Assembly: GCF_007752535.1 (NCBI RefSeq) | Contig: NZ_CP036426.1 | Coordinates: forward strand, 5,766,001-5,830,000 | Direction: 5' to 3' | DNA: 64,000 nt | DNA from: Tautonia plasticadhaerens | GTDB taxonomy: Bacteria > Planctomycetota > Planctomycetia > Isosphaerales > Isosphaeraceae | Part shown: piece after piece, positions 9,268 to 16,796 of the stretch | How the letters are laid out: each line of letters opens with the position of its first letter | Numbering within the stretch: position 1 is the first letter of the stretch | Program-made: the position numbers and the translations under genes | Notes under the pieces: generated by a model | What the model saw: the letters and a program-made list of their open reading frames with translations, nothing else | What the model was told of the DNA's origin: nothing | The model's database searches: none

Positions 9268-9918
9268 ATGGCCGATCACACCCATCCCGAGCCGAATACC
9301 CCGGCCGGATCGCCGCCCTCGGGCCTGCCCGGATTCCTGGGGCGGTCGACGCCCGACCCGACGCTTCCGCCCCCGAGCGAAGGGGCCTCGATGGGAGTCC
9401 GGGCGCTGCTGATGGCCCTGGCGGTGCTGGTCGTCGGCTTCTTCCTCTACCGCGAGATCGCCGTCGACGCCGGGGAGGCGACCGGCGGCTCGGCCGCCAG
9501 CTTCGACTGGAAGGTCGTCGCCCCGGACGGCACCCCGGTCAACCTCGAGGACTACAAGGGTCGGCCGGTTTTGCTCAACGTCTGGGCGACCTGGTGCGGG
9601 CCGTGCATGATGGAAATGCCGTCGCTGATTGCCCTTGCGGATCGGCCCGAGTTGAAGGAGGCGGACGTCGCCGTGCTCCTGGTTTCCACCGACGGCGACC
9701 TCCAACCGGTCCAGCAGTTCCTCTCCCGGACCCCGACGGGCAACGCCGAAGTCCTGGTCGCCGCCGAGATGCCCCCGAAGGTCTTCTCCACGACCGGCAT
9801 CCCGGCCACCTTCCTGATCTCCCCCGACGGCACGATCGTCCGCAGGGAAGTCGGGGCGATGGACTGGAACACCCCGGAGGTCGTCGAGGAACTGGTCGGG
9901 CTGGCCGATCGGGGGTGA
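9268..9918 (+). CDS. TlpA-family thioredoxin-like protein, membrane-anchored
   Basis: A 216-residue protein with a cytoplasmic Pro-rich N-terminus, one membrane helix (about residues 44-60, LLMALAVLVVGFFLY) and an exported thioredoxin fold. The redox motif is WCGPC in NVWATWCGPCMMEMPSL (about residue 110), and the cis-Pro region is TTGIPATFLISPDGTIV. TlpA/ResA-type proteins reduce or isomerise disulfides in the periplasm, often for cytochrome maturation. No cytochrome maturation genes are adjacent. The ATG at 9268 has an AGGAG-type site just upstream (CAGGAGCGTCCG). It is followed by a hairpin at 9951-9973. Confidence 0.9.
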   Translation: MADHTHPEPNTPAGSPPSGLPGFLGRSTPDPTLPPPSEGASMGVRALLMALAVLVVGFFLYREIAVDAGEATGGSAASFDWKVVAPDGTPVNLEDYKGRPVLLNVWATWCGPCMMEMPSLIALADRPELKEADVAVLLVSTDGDLQPVQQFLSRTPTGNAEVLVAAEMPPKVFSTTGIPATFLISPDGTIVRREVGAMDWNTPEVVEELVGLADRG

Positions 9919-9950
9919 TCCCGGGACCCTCGGCCTCGGACCCTGGCAGG

Positions 9951-9973
9951 CCGGGGCCGTGATGCGGCCCCGG
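9951..9973 (+). terminator. G+C hairpin downstream of the TlpA gene
   Basis: A perfect 9-bp inverted repeat CCGGGGCCG / CGGCCCCGG with a 5-nt loop lies 33 nt after the stop codon. There is no U-tract, so intrinsic termination is only possible, not shown. Confidence 0.4.
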
Positions 9974-10153
9974 TCGGGAGGTTTCCCCTCGCGGGTTCCT
10001 TCAAGTGCATCGACCGCCGGGGCCGGTGCTCGTTCGGACCTGGCCCCGAGCCGGGGGATCGGTCGTCTGTCCCTCGAACCAGGGTCGGTGCGCCCCCGGT
10101 GCGCCGGGTCGGACCTTCGATTTCTCTGTCTCAGCTTCAACTTGCGCCGATCG

Positions 10154-10474
10154 CAATGGGTTCGTTCCGTCACAGACGCCGGCCCGATTGGGTTCGTTTG
10201 GTCGCGGCGGTTGCGAGCCCTTGCGCATCCTCCGGGCGGGCAACCCGTGTCGACCGCGATCGCGTCTCCTCGCACGGCGATGCGCCCGAGGTGCGCGGTC
10301 GGAGCGCCTGGGGTGCGCCGGTCGGGTCGGTGCGCCCACGCTGATCCGCCTTCCATCGGCACTTCTTCTGTTCCAATCAGGACTTGCGCCAATCGGGCGA
10401 GTTTCGTTTCGGACTCATGACGTCGTCCAATTGGGTTCGTTCCGCGCCACGTGCGTCGACCATTGGGTTCGTTT
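10154..10474 (+). repeat. Dispersed degenerate 13-nt repeats, consensus ATTGGGTTCGTTT
   Basis: Four clear copies are present at 10154-10166 (CAATGGGTTCGTT), 10187-10199, 10430-10441 and 10462-10474. A decayed copy lies in GAGTTTCGTTTCGG near 10399-10412. All are in the same orientation. Two copies are preceded by the same word ACTTGCGCC (10140-10148 and 10382-10390), so the ancestral unit is longer than 13 nt. Spacings of about 32 nt separate copies within a pair. The reverse complement reads AAACGAACCCAAT. Function is unknown. Confidence 0.6.
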
Positions 10475-10887
10475 CGCGCCGGGAGGACGGTGCCGATTCG
10501 AGGTCATTCAACACCCTCGATGGGCTTACTTCGCTCCCCAGAATGCCAAAGAGGCCCGGGCGGTCGACCATCGCCGTCCGGGACGGGGTACACGACCTCG
10601 TATCGAGAATATCGAGAAAAGTCCTCCCGGCAGTCACTCGAAACGGAAATTGACGGGTTCCGGGCGACCTCGGAGCGGTTGAAAACGCTCGGCCGGGGTG
10701 CACTTACCCCTCCTCCGTCAGCTGGAGTCGCCCGGCTCGTCCCGACCGGGGTCGGCACGACCCCGGCCGGATGACTCCCCGGGCACATCCGGATCGGCGG
10801 TCGTCGGGGGGCCTCCGCTTGGCCGCGCCGGGAGCTGGGATGGATCCGCAGTCGGATCGATCCGGATCCCGGCCGACGAACCCACGA

Positions 10888-13053
10888 TCACTGGTCAAAC
10901 GGATTCAGGTTCGGCTGGGGTCGGGACGTCGTGCCGACTCCTCCCCCCATACCGCCGACCGCCCCGAAGCCGGAGGTCCCTGTTCCGATCCGGCCTCCTC
11001 CCATCCCGAAGCCGCCTGCCGAGCCCCCGACCACGCCTCCCATCCCGCCGCCCATCCCCATCCCGAAGCCGTTGATCGTGCCAAAGTTCGGTCCTGATGG
11101 GGTGTCGGGGGGCGAATAGATGGGCTTCTCTGAGAGGAAGTCCTTGAGTTGTCCAGGTTCGGAGATGATCAGTACACCGTCGATCACGGTGTAGGCGAGG
11201 TCGAGTTGCTTGAGGGCCAACCAGAGTGTGGTCCGGAGCGGGATCCCCTCGAGGGTGATCTTCACGGGAGACTGGAGGGATTGCTCGGCTTGCTGGAGGC
11301 CGAACTCGTCGACATAGATCGGGATGCCTTGCCTGTGATTCTCGTCGGCCGTCGCCTGGCGTATGTAGTCCAGGACGTCGTCCAATGGAGTATCGTTCTC
11401 GAACGGCATGGCGATCGGCTGTTCGAGCCGGGCGATGACCTTCTGAGACGCGGGGTCGCTGCCTGGTCTGTCAGCACGACCGCCCATTCCAGGCTCCCCG
11501 AGTGACGGGATGAGGTCCGATCCGGCGAGAGGCATGCGGCCCGATCCCTCGAAAGGATTGCCCTCCGCGACGTTTGAAGTCCCGCTGGGAGCGGTCGTCC
11601 CGGTCCCGGGCGTCGAAGGGTCGCCCGATTGAGGAGGGGAACCGGCGGCGAACAGGACTTCGGCCTCGGAGAGGGCTTCTGCGACCTCGGCGAGATCAGC
11701 GTCGGAACCTGTGCCCTGACGCGTCTTCGCCTGTTCACCATCGCGGAGCATGACCAGGAAGTCGCGGTATTGCTCCAGGGAGGTCCGGCGCCACTTCGGC
11801 GTCTGCTCCACATCGAGCCGGGCGTCGAGCAATGCCCGAGCCGCTGCCAGTACGCGATCGATGTTGATCGTGCCCGCTTTGAAGAACGCCATCTGGGCCT
11901 GGAGTCGCTGCAAGGCGGCCGAGACCCGATCTGCCTTCAAGGAGTCGAGCACGGTTGGTTCCGCGAACGGATCGGGAGTATAGGACTCGTAGAAGGACGA
12001 GGGCTCTGAGGTCGATGCCGACGAATTGGCCGCCTCAAGGCCGCCCTCCGGTTTCACGTCCTGGCCGAGAGACGCTCCCGGTGCGTCCGTGAAGGTGCGA
12101 GGATTCGCCGGGGTCTTGGTCGTGGTTAAGGCGGTGCTCGCGGGCTTGGTTCGAGCCGTGATGTCCTGGCCCTGGCTGACGGCGACCAGGGAGTAACCTC
12201 CGGCCAGCGTGCCAGTGACGAAAGTCAGGGCGGCGGCGGAGATCGAGAGTTTGGCGAGAATCATGGTTCGGAGGGCTCCCCGGGCGAGGAGATACGAGCC
12301 GGCCGGGACCGTCCCGGCGAGGAACGCCGCACCGGTGGTGACGGCGACGGCCGAGGTCACTGTGGAGCCGATCACGGGAGGGGGGACGACCGCGGCCGAG
12401 GCTTCGGAGGCGAACCAGGCCGAGAGGCCGGCGACGGGGGCGGTGATGCCGCGGTGGGTGAGACGCTTCTGGAGCGTCTCCTTCGCGCGGTGCAGCCGGC
12501 CCTTGACCGTACCAACCGGCCATCGGAGGCGGTCGGCGGCCTCGTCGTATGAGTGGCCCTCGACCCAGCAGAGGATGACCGGGTCCCGGTACTTGCCGGG
12601 GAGGCGGTGGAGTTCCTCCCAGAGCACCGGGCCGAGGTCGATCGTGATGGGATCGGGGGCGTCGGTCGATTCGGGTCGACGGCCGGCGGCGACCCCCTCC
12701 CGGCGTCGGCGTCGGGCCGAGGCGACCCGGGCCTTGCGGGCGATCCGGTAGGCGACGCCGACGAGCCAGGGGCCGATCGGCCGCGATCGGCCGATCGAGC
12801 CGGCGCGGCGGGCCAGCACGAGGAAGGTGGCCTGGAAGGCGTCCTCGGCCTCGTGGGGGTCGCCGAGCAGGCGTCGACAGACAGCCATCACGGAGTTGCC
12901 GTGGCTTCGGACGATCGCCTCGAAGGCGGCGTCGTCGCCGGAGGCGGCGAAGCGGTCGAGGAGCTGGGCCTCGGTGAGGCCCGAGACCGTCCCCTCGCCG
13001 CCGAAGATCCGCTCGACCTGCCGCAATGCGGCCCCGACCGGTGCCCGAGCCAT
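10888..13053 (-). CDS. ECF sigma factor fused to a membrane segment and an extracytoplasmic STN-like region
   Basis: A 721-residue protein. I chose the ATG at 13053 (MARAPVGAALRQVERIF); the frame stays open upstream but is low complexity. Residues about 25-115 are sigma region 2 (DAAFEAIVRSHGNSVMAVC, HEAEDAFQATFLVLARR). Residues about 140-200 are region 4 (LPGKYRDPVILCWVEG, then SYDEAADRLRWPVGTVKGRLHRAK). One hydrophobic helix lies at about 265-293, followed by a Thr/Pro linker and a helical segment (365-470). A compact alpha/beta region at about 536-635 (FENDTPLDDVLDYIRQ ... ITLEGIPLRTTLWLALKQL) resembles STN/secretin N-terminal modules common in planctomycete proteins. The last 60 residues are Gly/Met-rich. 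No separate anti-sigma gene is adjacent. The topology suggests signal sensing by the same chain. Confidence 0.85.
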   Translation of the reverse strand: MARAPVGAALRQVERIFGGEGTVSGLTEAQLLDRFAASGDDAAFEAIVRSHGNSVMAVCRRLLGDPHEAEDAFQATFLVLARRAGSIGRSRPIGPWLVGVAYRIARKARVASARRRRREGVAAGRRPESTDAPDPITIDLGPVLWEELHRLPGKYRDPVILCWVEGHSYDEAADRLRWPVGTVKGRLHRAKETLQKRLTHRGITAPVAGLSAWFASEASAAVVPPPVIGSTVTSAVAVTTGAAFLAGTVPAGSYLLARGALRTMILAKLSISAAALTFVTGTLAGGYSLVAVSQGQDITARTKPASTALTTTKTPANPRTFTDAPGASLGQDVKPEGGLEAANSSASTSEPSSFYESYTPDPFAEPTVLDSLKADRVSAALQRLQAQMAFFKAGTINIDRVLAAARALLDARLDVEQTPKWRRTSLEQYRDFLVMLRDGEQAKTRQGTGSDADLAEVAEALSEAEVLFAAGSPPQSGDPSTPGTGTTAPSGTSNVAEGNPFEGSGRMPLAGSDLIPSLGEPGMGGRADRPGSDPASQKVIARLEQPIAMPFENDTPLDDVLDYIRQATADENHRQGIPIYVDEFGLQQAEQSLQSPVKITLEGIPLRTTLWLALKQLDLAYTVIDGVLIISEPGQLKDFLSEKPIYSPPDTPSGPNFGTINGFGMGMGGGMGGVVGGSAGGFGMGGGRIGTGTSGFGAVGGMGGGVGTTSRPQPNLNPFDQ

Positions 13054-13538
13054 CGGTTCGGCCCCCCTGCCCTGTGTCCGGGACTCCGCACGGTACTGCC
13101 CGCCCGAGGGGCGGCGGTTACAGCTTAACGGAGGAATTCGGGGCGGAGAAACGTGGGAGGGTGCGGAGTATGTCTTTGCAAGTTGGCCGGCCCGAGCCGA
13201 CCCGAGTCGGGTCGGCTGGTCGGGAGCCCCCCTCACCCGGGCTCCGCCCACCCTCTCCCCCGCAGACGTGGGCGAGGGACCGATTCCGTGAGGAGGGGGC
13301 GAGGGTCCGGATTCGTCCCGTCTCCCCGCTCGCGGGGAGAGGGCCGGGGTGAGGGGGCCCGGCGTCCGGACTCAAGCCCGTTGGATCGTCCGATTCCCCC
13401 TCAACCGGCCTCCGGACACCCTCGCCCCCGAGGACCGGGGCGAGGGTCGGAGTCCGTCCCCGGGCCGACTTGCCCGCCATCCGCCTGACGCCCAGCGCGG
13501 GGCCGACGACGGCCGATGAGCGGGCCCGGGGCGATCGA
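13054..13538. other. Intergenic region rich in G+C inverted repeats
   Basis: This 485-nt stretch separates the ECF fusion gene from the J-domain gene; both are read leftwards. It contains no supported gene. It is dominated by alternating CCCTC- and GAGGG-type words that form several hairpins (listed separately). An A+T-poor but less repetitive segment at 13110-13180 (upstream of the ECF gene) is the likely place for that gene's promoter, though no clear hexamers were seen. Confidence 0.55.
13195..13447. repeat. Cluster of REP-like G+C hairpins
   Basis: Three perfect inverted repeats lie close together: AGCCGACCCG / CGGGTCGGCT at 13195-13217 (3-nt loop), TCTCCCCGC / GCGGGGAGA at 13321-13340, and ACCCTCGCCCC / GGGGCGAGGGT at 13418-13447. 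The segments between them repeat the words CCCTCACCC, CCCTCTCCCC and GGGGGCGAGGG. Families of such 'CCCTCACCC...CTCCCCGC' palindromes occur as dispersed extragenic repeats in many high-G+C genomes, and this looks like a local cluster. Some may act as transcription stops for the J-domain operon that ends at 13539. Confidence 0.55.
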
Positions 13539-14279
13539 TTAGCGGGCCGGGCCCTCGGCCCCGTCCCGGGGGATGGTCAGCTCCCGGGTGAGCTGGCGGA
13601 CGCCGAGGGCGCCGGATTTGAGGAGGGGGCGGAGCGCGGTGAAGGCGTTCCAGGCGTCCCGTCCGGAGGGATAGGAGAGCCAGGCGTCGAAGCGGCCCCG
13701 GCCAGACTGGCTCCGGGCGTTGAGGACGCCGGGGCGGGCCCGGAGCTGGTCGAAGGCGGCGCCCAGCTCGTTGAGGACGGCGTGCAGCTCCTCCGGGTCG
13801 ACGGGCTGCTCGACGCCGGCCTCGGGGTCGGGCCAGCAGAGGTGCAGCGACCCGCTGAAGGAGCTGGGCTCGCGGCGGTCGAGCAGCGCGTAGATGTCGG
13901 CGACTTCCAGGCGGAGCCAGAGGACCTCGACGAGGACCATCCGGGTCGGCGGGAAATCCCGATCCCGGACCCCGGGTCGGACGCGTTCGGACTCGGCGGC
14001 CCAGTCGTGCGAGGGGCCGGGGTCGGGGTCCAGCTCGGAGTCGTCGAAGCGGACGCGGTCGCCCGGGGGAGGGCCGAAGGGCACCTGGGCGGGGACGTCG
14101 CTTCGTCGGGTCAGCTCTTCATAGGCCCGGACGACGATCCGGAAGGCCCACTCGTCCCCGCCGAGGTCGGGGTGGTGCTTCTTCGACTTGCGGCGGTAGG
14201 CCTCCTGGATGGCCGGGAGGTCGGCGTCGCGGTCGAGGCCGAGGACGGTGTGGGGATCGAGGTTCAGGCCTTCGAGCAT
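13539..14279 (-). CDS. J-domain (DnaJ-like) protein
   Basis: A 246-residue protein with an N-terminal J domain (about residues 8-60: TVLGLDRDADLPAIQEAYRRKSKKHHPDLGGDEWAFRIVVRAYEEL in two helices around the loop). It contains the invariant HPD tripeptide needed to stimulate Hsp70 ATPase. There is no Gly/Phe region, zinc finger or DnaJ C-terminal substrate domain. The remaining 170 residues (acidic linker, then an alpha/beta region from about residue 105) are not recognised. It follows mcsB by 63 nt on the same strand, so it is probably the last gene of a protein quality-control operon. I infer a specialised co-chaperone role. Confidence 0.85.
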   Translation of the reverse strand: MLEGLNLDPHTVLGLDRDADLPAIQEAYRRKSKKHHPDLGGDEWAFRIVVRAYEELTRRSDVPAQVPFGPPPGDRVRFDDSELDPDPGPSHDWAAESERVRPGVRDRDFPPTRMVLVEVLWLRLEVADIYALLDRREPSSFSGSLHLCWPDPEAGVEQPVDPEELHAVLNELGAAFDQLRARPGVLNARSQSGRGRFDAWLSYPSGRDAWNAFTALRPLLKSGALGVRQLTRELTIPRDGAEGPAR

Positions 14280-14342
14280 CGCGAGGGGCCAGCAAGGACG
14301 TCGGTCGGGGCGGGCCGAACCGGTTCGGGATCCCTCACAGTA

Positions 14343-15413
14343 TTAGTCGGCAGTCTCGTCGTCGTGACGGCCTTCGAGCAATCGTCGTCGGATATACCCG
14401 GCCCGGGCGATGTTCCGCTCGTCGACTTCGAGGGACTCGCCCTGGATCTTCTGGAGGTGGGCCGGCTGGGTGTGGATGAACAGCTCGTTGACGGTCCGGA
14501 TCTCCAGGTCGTCGATCAGGCCGAGGTTGATGCCCATCCGGACGCTGGAGAGCAGGTGCATGGTCTCGGAGCTGGAGATGGTGTGCGCCGTCTTGAGGAC
14601 GCCGTAGGCCCGGCTGACCTGATCGTGCAGGTGCTGGCGGCGCTGGCCGATCCACTCCTGCCGGGCCTGCCGCTCGTAGGAGATGATCTGGGGGATGACG
14701 TCGGAGAGGTTGCGGATCAGCTCCCGCTCGCTCTTGCCGAGGGTCTGCTGGTTGGAGATCTGGTAGAAGTCGCCGTCGGCCTGGGTCCCCTCGCCGTAGA
14801 GGCCCCGGACGGCGAGGTTGATCTTGTGGAGGGCCCGGAAAACCTTCTCGATCTGCTTGGTGTTGGCGAGGGCGGGCAGGTGGAGCATGACGCCGACCCG
14901 GATGCCGGTGCCGACGTTGGTGGGGCAGGCGGTGAGGTAGCCGAGCTGGGGGTTGAAGGCGTAGTGGAGCTGCTCCTCCAGGCGGTCGTCGAGGTCGTTG
15001 ATCTGCTCCCAGACGTCGGGCAGGCTGAAGCCGGAGTTCATGACCTGGATGCGGAGGTGGTCCTCCTCGTTGATCATGACCGACATGTTCTCCCTCGGCC
15101 CGATGGCGACGCCCCGGGGGCCGTCGCCGTTGGAAAGTTCCCGGCTGACGAGCTGGCGCTCGACCAGGAGCTGGCGGTCGAGGGGGCCGAGGTTGACGAG
15201 GGACTGGTAGTCGAGGTCGAGCCCGGCCTTGTCCATGGCCGATCGGCAGACGCGCTCGATCTCGGTCTTCTCGGCGTCGCTGGCCCGATTGGTGAAGGGG
15301 AAGTCGGCCAGGTTCCGGGCCAGTCGGATCCGGGAGCAGATGACGATGTCGCTCTCCGGCCCGGTGCCGCGGAGCCACTCGCCGGAGGTGCGGGTCAGGG
15401 CGTCGAGGTTCAT
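14343..15413 (-). CDS. mcsB: Protein-arginine kinase McsB
   Basis: A 356-residue phosphagen-kinase-fold protein. McsB phosphorylates arginine side chains on proteins, marking them for ClpC/ClpP degradation in Firmicutes. Visible hallmarks are DIVICSRIRLARNL (nucleotide-binding arginines, about residues 23-36), the INEEDHLRIQ segment (catalytic Glu region, about 130) and the active-site cysteine loop CPTNVGTGIRVGVMLHLP (about 177-194). Length matches the family. The start at 15413 overlaps the stop of the upstream McsA-like gene by 4 nt (ATGA), indicating translational coupling. The C-terminal RAGYIRRRLLEG resembles the phosphoarginine-binding tail of McsB. ClpC and CtsR are not in the window. 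Confidence 0.93.
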   Translation of the reverse strand: MNLDALTRTSGEWLRGTGPESDIVICSRIRLARNLADFPFTNRASDAEKTEIERVCRSAMDKAGLDLDYQSLVNLGPLDRQLLVERQLVSRELSNGDGPRGVAIGPRENMSVMINEEDHLRIQVMNSGFSLPDVWEQINDLDDRLEEQLHYAFNPQLGYLTACPTNVGTGIRVGVMLHLPALANTKQIEKVFRALHKINLAVRGLYGEGTQADGDFYQISNQQTLGKSERELIRNLSDVIPQIISYERQARQEWIGQRRQHLHDQVSRAYGVLKTAHTISSSETMHLLSSVRMGINLGLIDDLEIRTVNELFIHTQPAHLQKIQGESLEVDERNIARAGYIRRRLLEGRHDDETAD

Positions 15414-15901
15414 CGGTCGGCATCCTCCTGGCGGAGCTGGTCGCGCAGCGTCGCGGCGAGCTCGTAATCTTCTCGGGCGATGGCCTCCCGGAGCCGGGCG
15501 CGGAGCCTCAGGCCGGGGGACTTGCCCGGCGGGGTCCGGCGTCGGGGGGATTTGCCCACGTGCCGGGAGGCGCCGTGGGCGGTGCGCACGAGCGGCAGCA
15601 GGCCCGGGGCGAAGGCCTCGTAGTCGTTGGGGCATCCGAGCCGGCCGCCGGTCCGGAATTCCATGAAGGTCTGGCCGCAGAGCGGGCAGGAGGCCCGGGC
15701 CAGCTCGCCGACGAGTTCCCCGACGTGCTGGACGATCAGGTGGTCGACGATCGCCTCCAATGCGGCGTTGGGGGGCGGGTCGGGGGGGGCGAGTCCGGCC
15801 TTCCGGGCACAGGGGCCGCAGAGGTGCAGCTCCCGACGGCTGCCGTCGACGGTCTCGGAGAGGTGGACCGAGGCCTCCCGGGAGCAGCGCTGGCACGTCA
15901 T
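15410..15901 (-). CDS. mcsA: McsA-like zinc-binding adaptor with UvrB/UvrC motif (copy adjacent to mcsB)
   Basis: A 163-residue protein. Zinc-binding cysteine pairs occur at CQRC (residues 3-6), CGPC (about 28-31) and CPLC (about 71-74), with a further GCPNDYEAF motif, as in McsA. The C-terminal UvrB/UvrC-type helical motif is LREAIAREDYELAATLRDQLRQ (about 137-158). McsA activates McsB and delivers substrates. Four-nucleotide overlap with mcsB supports a functional pair. A second McsA-like gene lies 73 nt upstream. Confidence 0.88.
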   Translation of the reverse strand: MTCQRCSREASVHLSETVDGSRRELHLCGPCARKAGLAPPDPPPNAALEAIVDHLIVQHVGELVGELARASCPLCGQTFMEFRTGGRLGCPNDYEAFAPGLLPLVRTAHGASRHVGKSPRRRTPPGKSPGLRLRARLREAIAREDYELAATLRDQLRQEDADR

Positions 15902-15974
15902 GGCACCGGGCTCCGGGGGCGTGGGTTGGGGGGGGCGGTCTCGGGCTCGATGGGGAGGCGACGGGCCGGTCGGG

Positions 15975-16490
15975 TCAACGGCCCTGCTCCAGCTCGAGGG
16001 TGCGGATCTCGTCCCGGAGCCGGGCGGCGGCCTCGTAGTCCTCGGCGGCGATGGAGCGCTTGAGGTCGTTCCGGAGGCGGATCAGGGTATTCTGCTGCTT
16101 GCTGGTGCGGGGGGCGCGCTTGGGGGTCTTGCCGGAGTGCCGGACCTCGCCGTGGATGTTCTCCAGCAGGGGCATCAGCTCGTCCCGGAACGCCTCGTAA
16201 TCATAGGGGCAGCCGAGGCGGCCGGTGGAGCGGAACTCCGAAAAGCTGATCTGGCAGTTGGGGCAACTGAGCGAATCGGCGGGGGAGGGTTCCCGACCGG
16301 CCCCCGCGCCGGAGACGAGATCCTTGGCGAGCTGGCCGACGGGCAGGCTCTCGGGCTGGGAGGCGGCGGGGGCGAGGTGTTGCAGGGCGTGCTCGTCGCA
16401 GAAGTGGAAGATGGTGAATTTGCCGGGGACCTCGGGGTCGAGATCCGTGATGTGGTAGGTCGCCGGCTTGGAGCACTTCTGGCACTTCAT
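15975..16490 (-). CDS. Second McsA-like zinc-binding protein with UvrB/UvrC motif
   Basis: A 171-residue paralogue of the neighbouring McsA. It has the same layout: CQKC at residues 3-6, FCDEHA where the other copy has CGPC, SCPNCQISFSEF (about 74-85), GRLGCPYDYEAFRDELMPLLENIHG (two segments around the conserved GCPYDYEAF), a basic linker, and C-terminal LKRSIAAEDYEAAARLRDEIR (UvrB/UvrC motif). The second zinc pair is CDEH rather than CxxC, so its metal site differs. It is the first gene of the likely mcsA-mcsA-mcsB-J operon. The 4-nt spaced zinc pairs and the shared length argue for local duplication. Confidence 0.85.
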   Translation of the reverse strand: MKCQKCSKPATYHITDLDPEVPGKFTIFHFCDEHALQHLAPAASQPESLPVGQLAKDLVSGAGAGREPSPADSLSCPNCQISFSEFRSTGRLGCPYDYEAFRDELMPLLENIHGEVRHSGKTPKRAPRTSKQQNTLIRLRNDLKRSIAAEDYEAAARLRDEIRTLELEQGR

Positions 16491-16796
16491 CGCCGCGGTC
16501 CCCGGGCCCGATCCGAACCGGCAAACCCCGCCGACAAGCGGGCCGCACCGACGTCGGGGTGCCGGCCGAACTCGCGGCGGGGCCGTATTGCATCAGCATT
16601 GACGATCGCGTCCCATTGTAATGCCCCCCCTCCACCTGTCAAGCAACCCGGCGGCGCCCTAGCCGAGCCCGTCCGAAGTGCTTAGGCGCGTTGCCGGTCG
16701 CTTGTCGGGCGGCGGAGGGGGGGGGTAAGATCGGTCGATCGGGCCCCTCGGGGCCGGTCCGGCCTCCCCCCCCTCGACCCGACCCGATACCCGCCC
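16491..16796. other. Divergent intergenic region between the McsA-like operon and trpE
   Basis: This 306-nt stretch must hold promoters for both directions. The 16590-16650 part (GCATCAGCATTGACGATCGCG then TAATGCC in separate words) is the least G+C-rich and the best place for the leftward promoter. A purine run at 16712-16730 precedes trpE. I looked for a tryptophan-rich leader peptide or attenuator before trpE and saw none. Confidence 0.45.

Larger units (their letters stand above)
9919..10887. other. Long non-coding stretch (about 970 nt) with repeats, no convincing gene
   Basis: The stretch lies between the TlpA gene and the end of the ECF sigma fusion gene. Open frames exist on both strands, but they are Arg/Pro/Ser-rich, start without ribosome sites and change frame across the repeat copies, so I do not call them. 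The left part holds the TlpA hairpin. The middle holds several copies of a 13-nt motif (separate entry) and recurring GGTGCGCC-like words. From about 10500 to 10690 the composition is less G+C-rich and may hold regulatory sequence, but no clear promoter was identified. Confidence 0.6.

Noticed and set aside
10154-10474. CRISPR array
   Set aside because: The repeats are only 12-13 nt, degenerate and irregularly spaced, and no cas gene is present.
9959-10703. Several overlapping open frames of 80-150 codons in the repeat-containing gap
   Set aside because: They change frame at the repeat copies, are Arg/Ser-rich and lack ribosome sites. The DNA repeats explain them better.
13470-15467. A 665-codon plus-strand open frame across the McsB region
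   Set aside because: It is the antisense of mcsB and the J-domain gene and has no recognisable domain.
16491-16796. Tryptophan attenuator or leader peptide before trpE
   Set aside because: No Trp-rich short ORF and no alternating hairpin pair were found.
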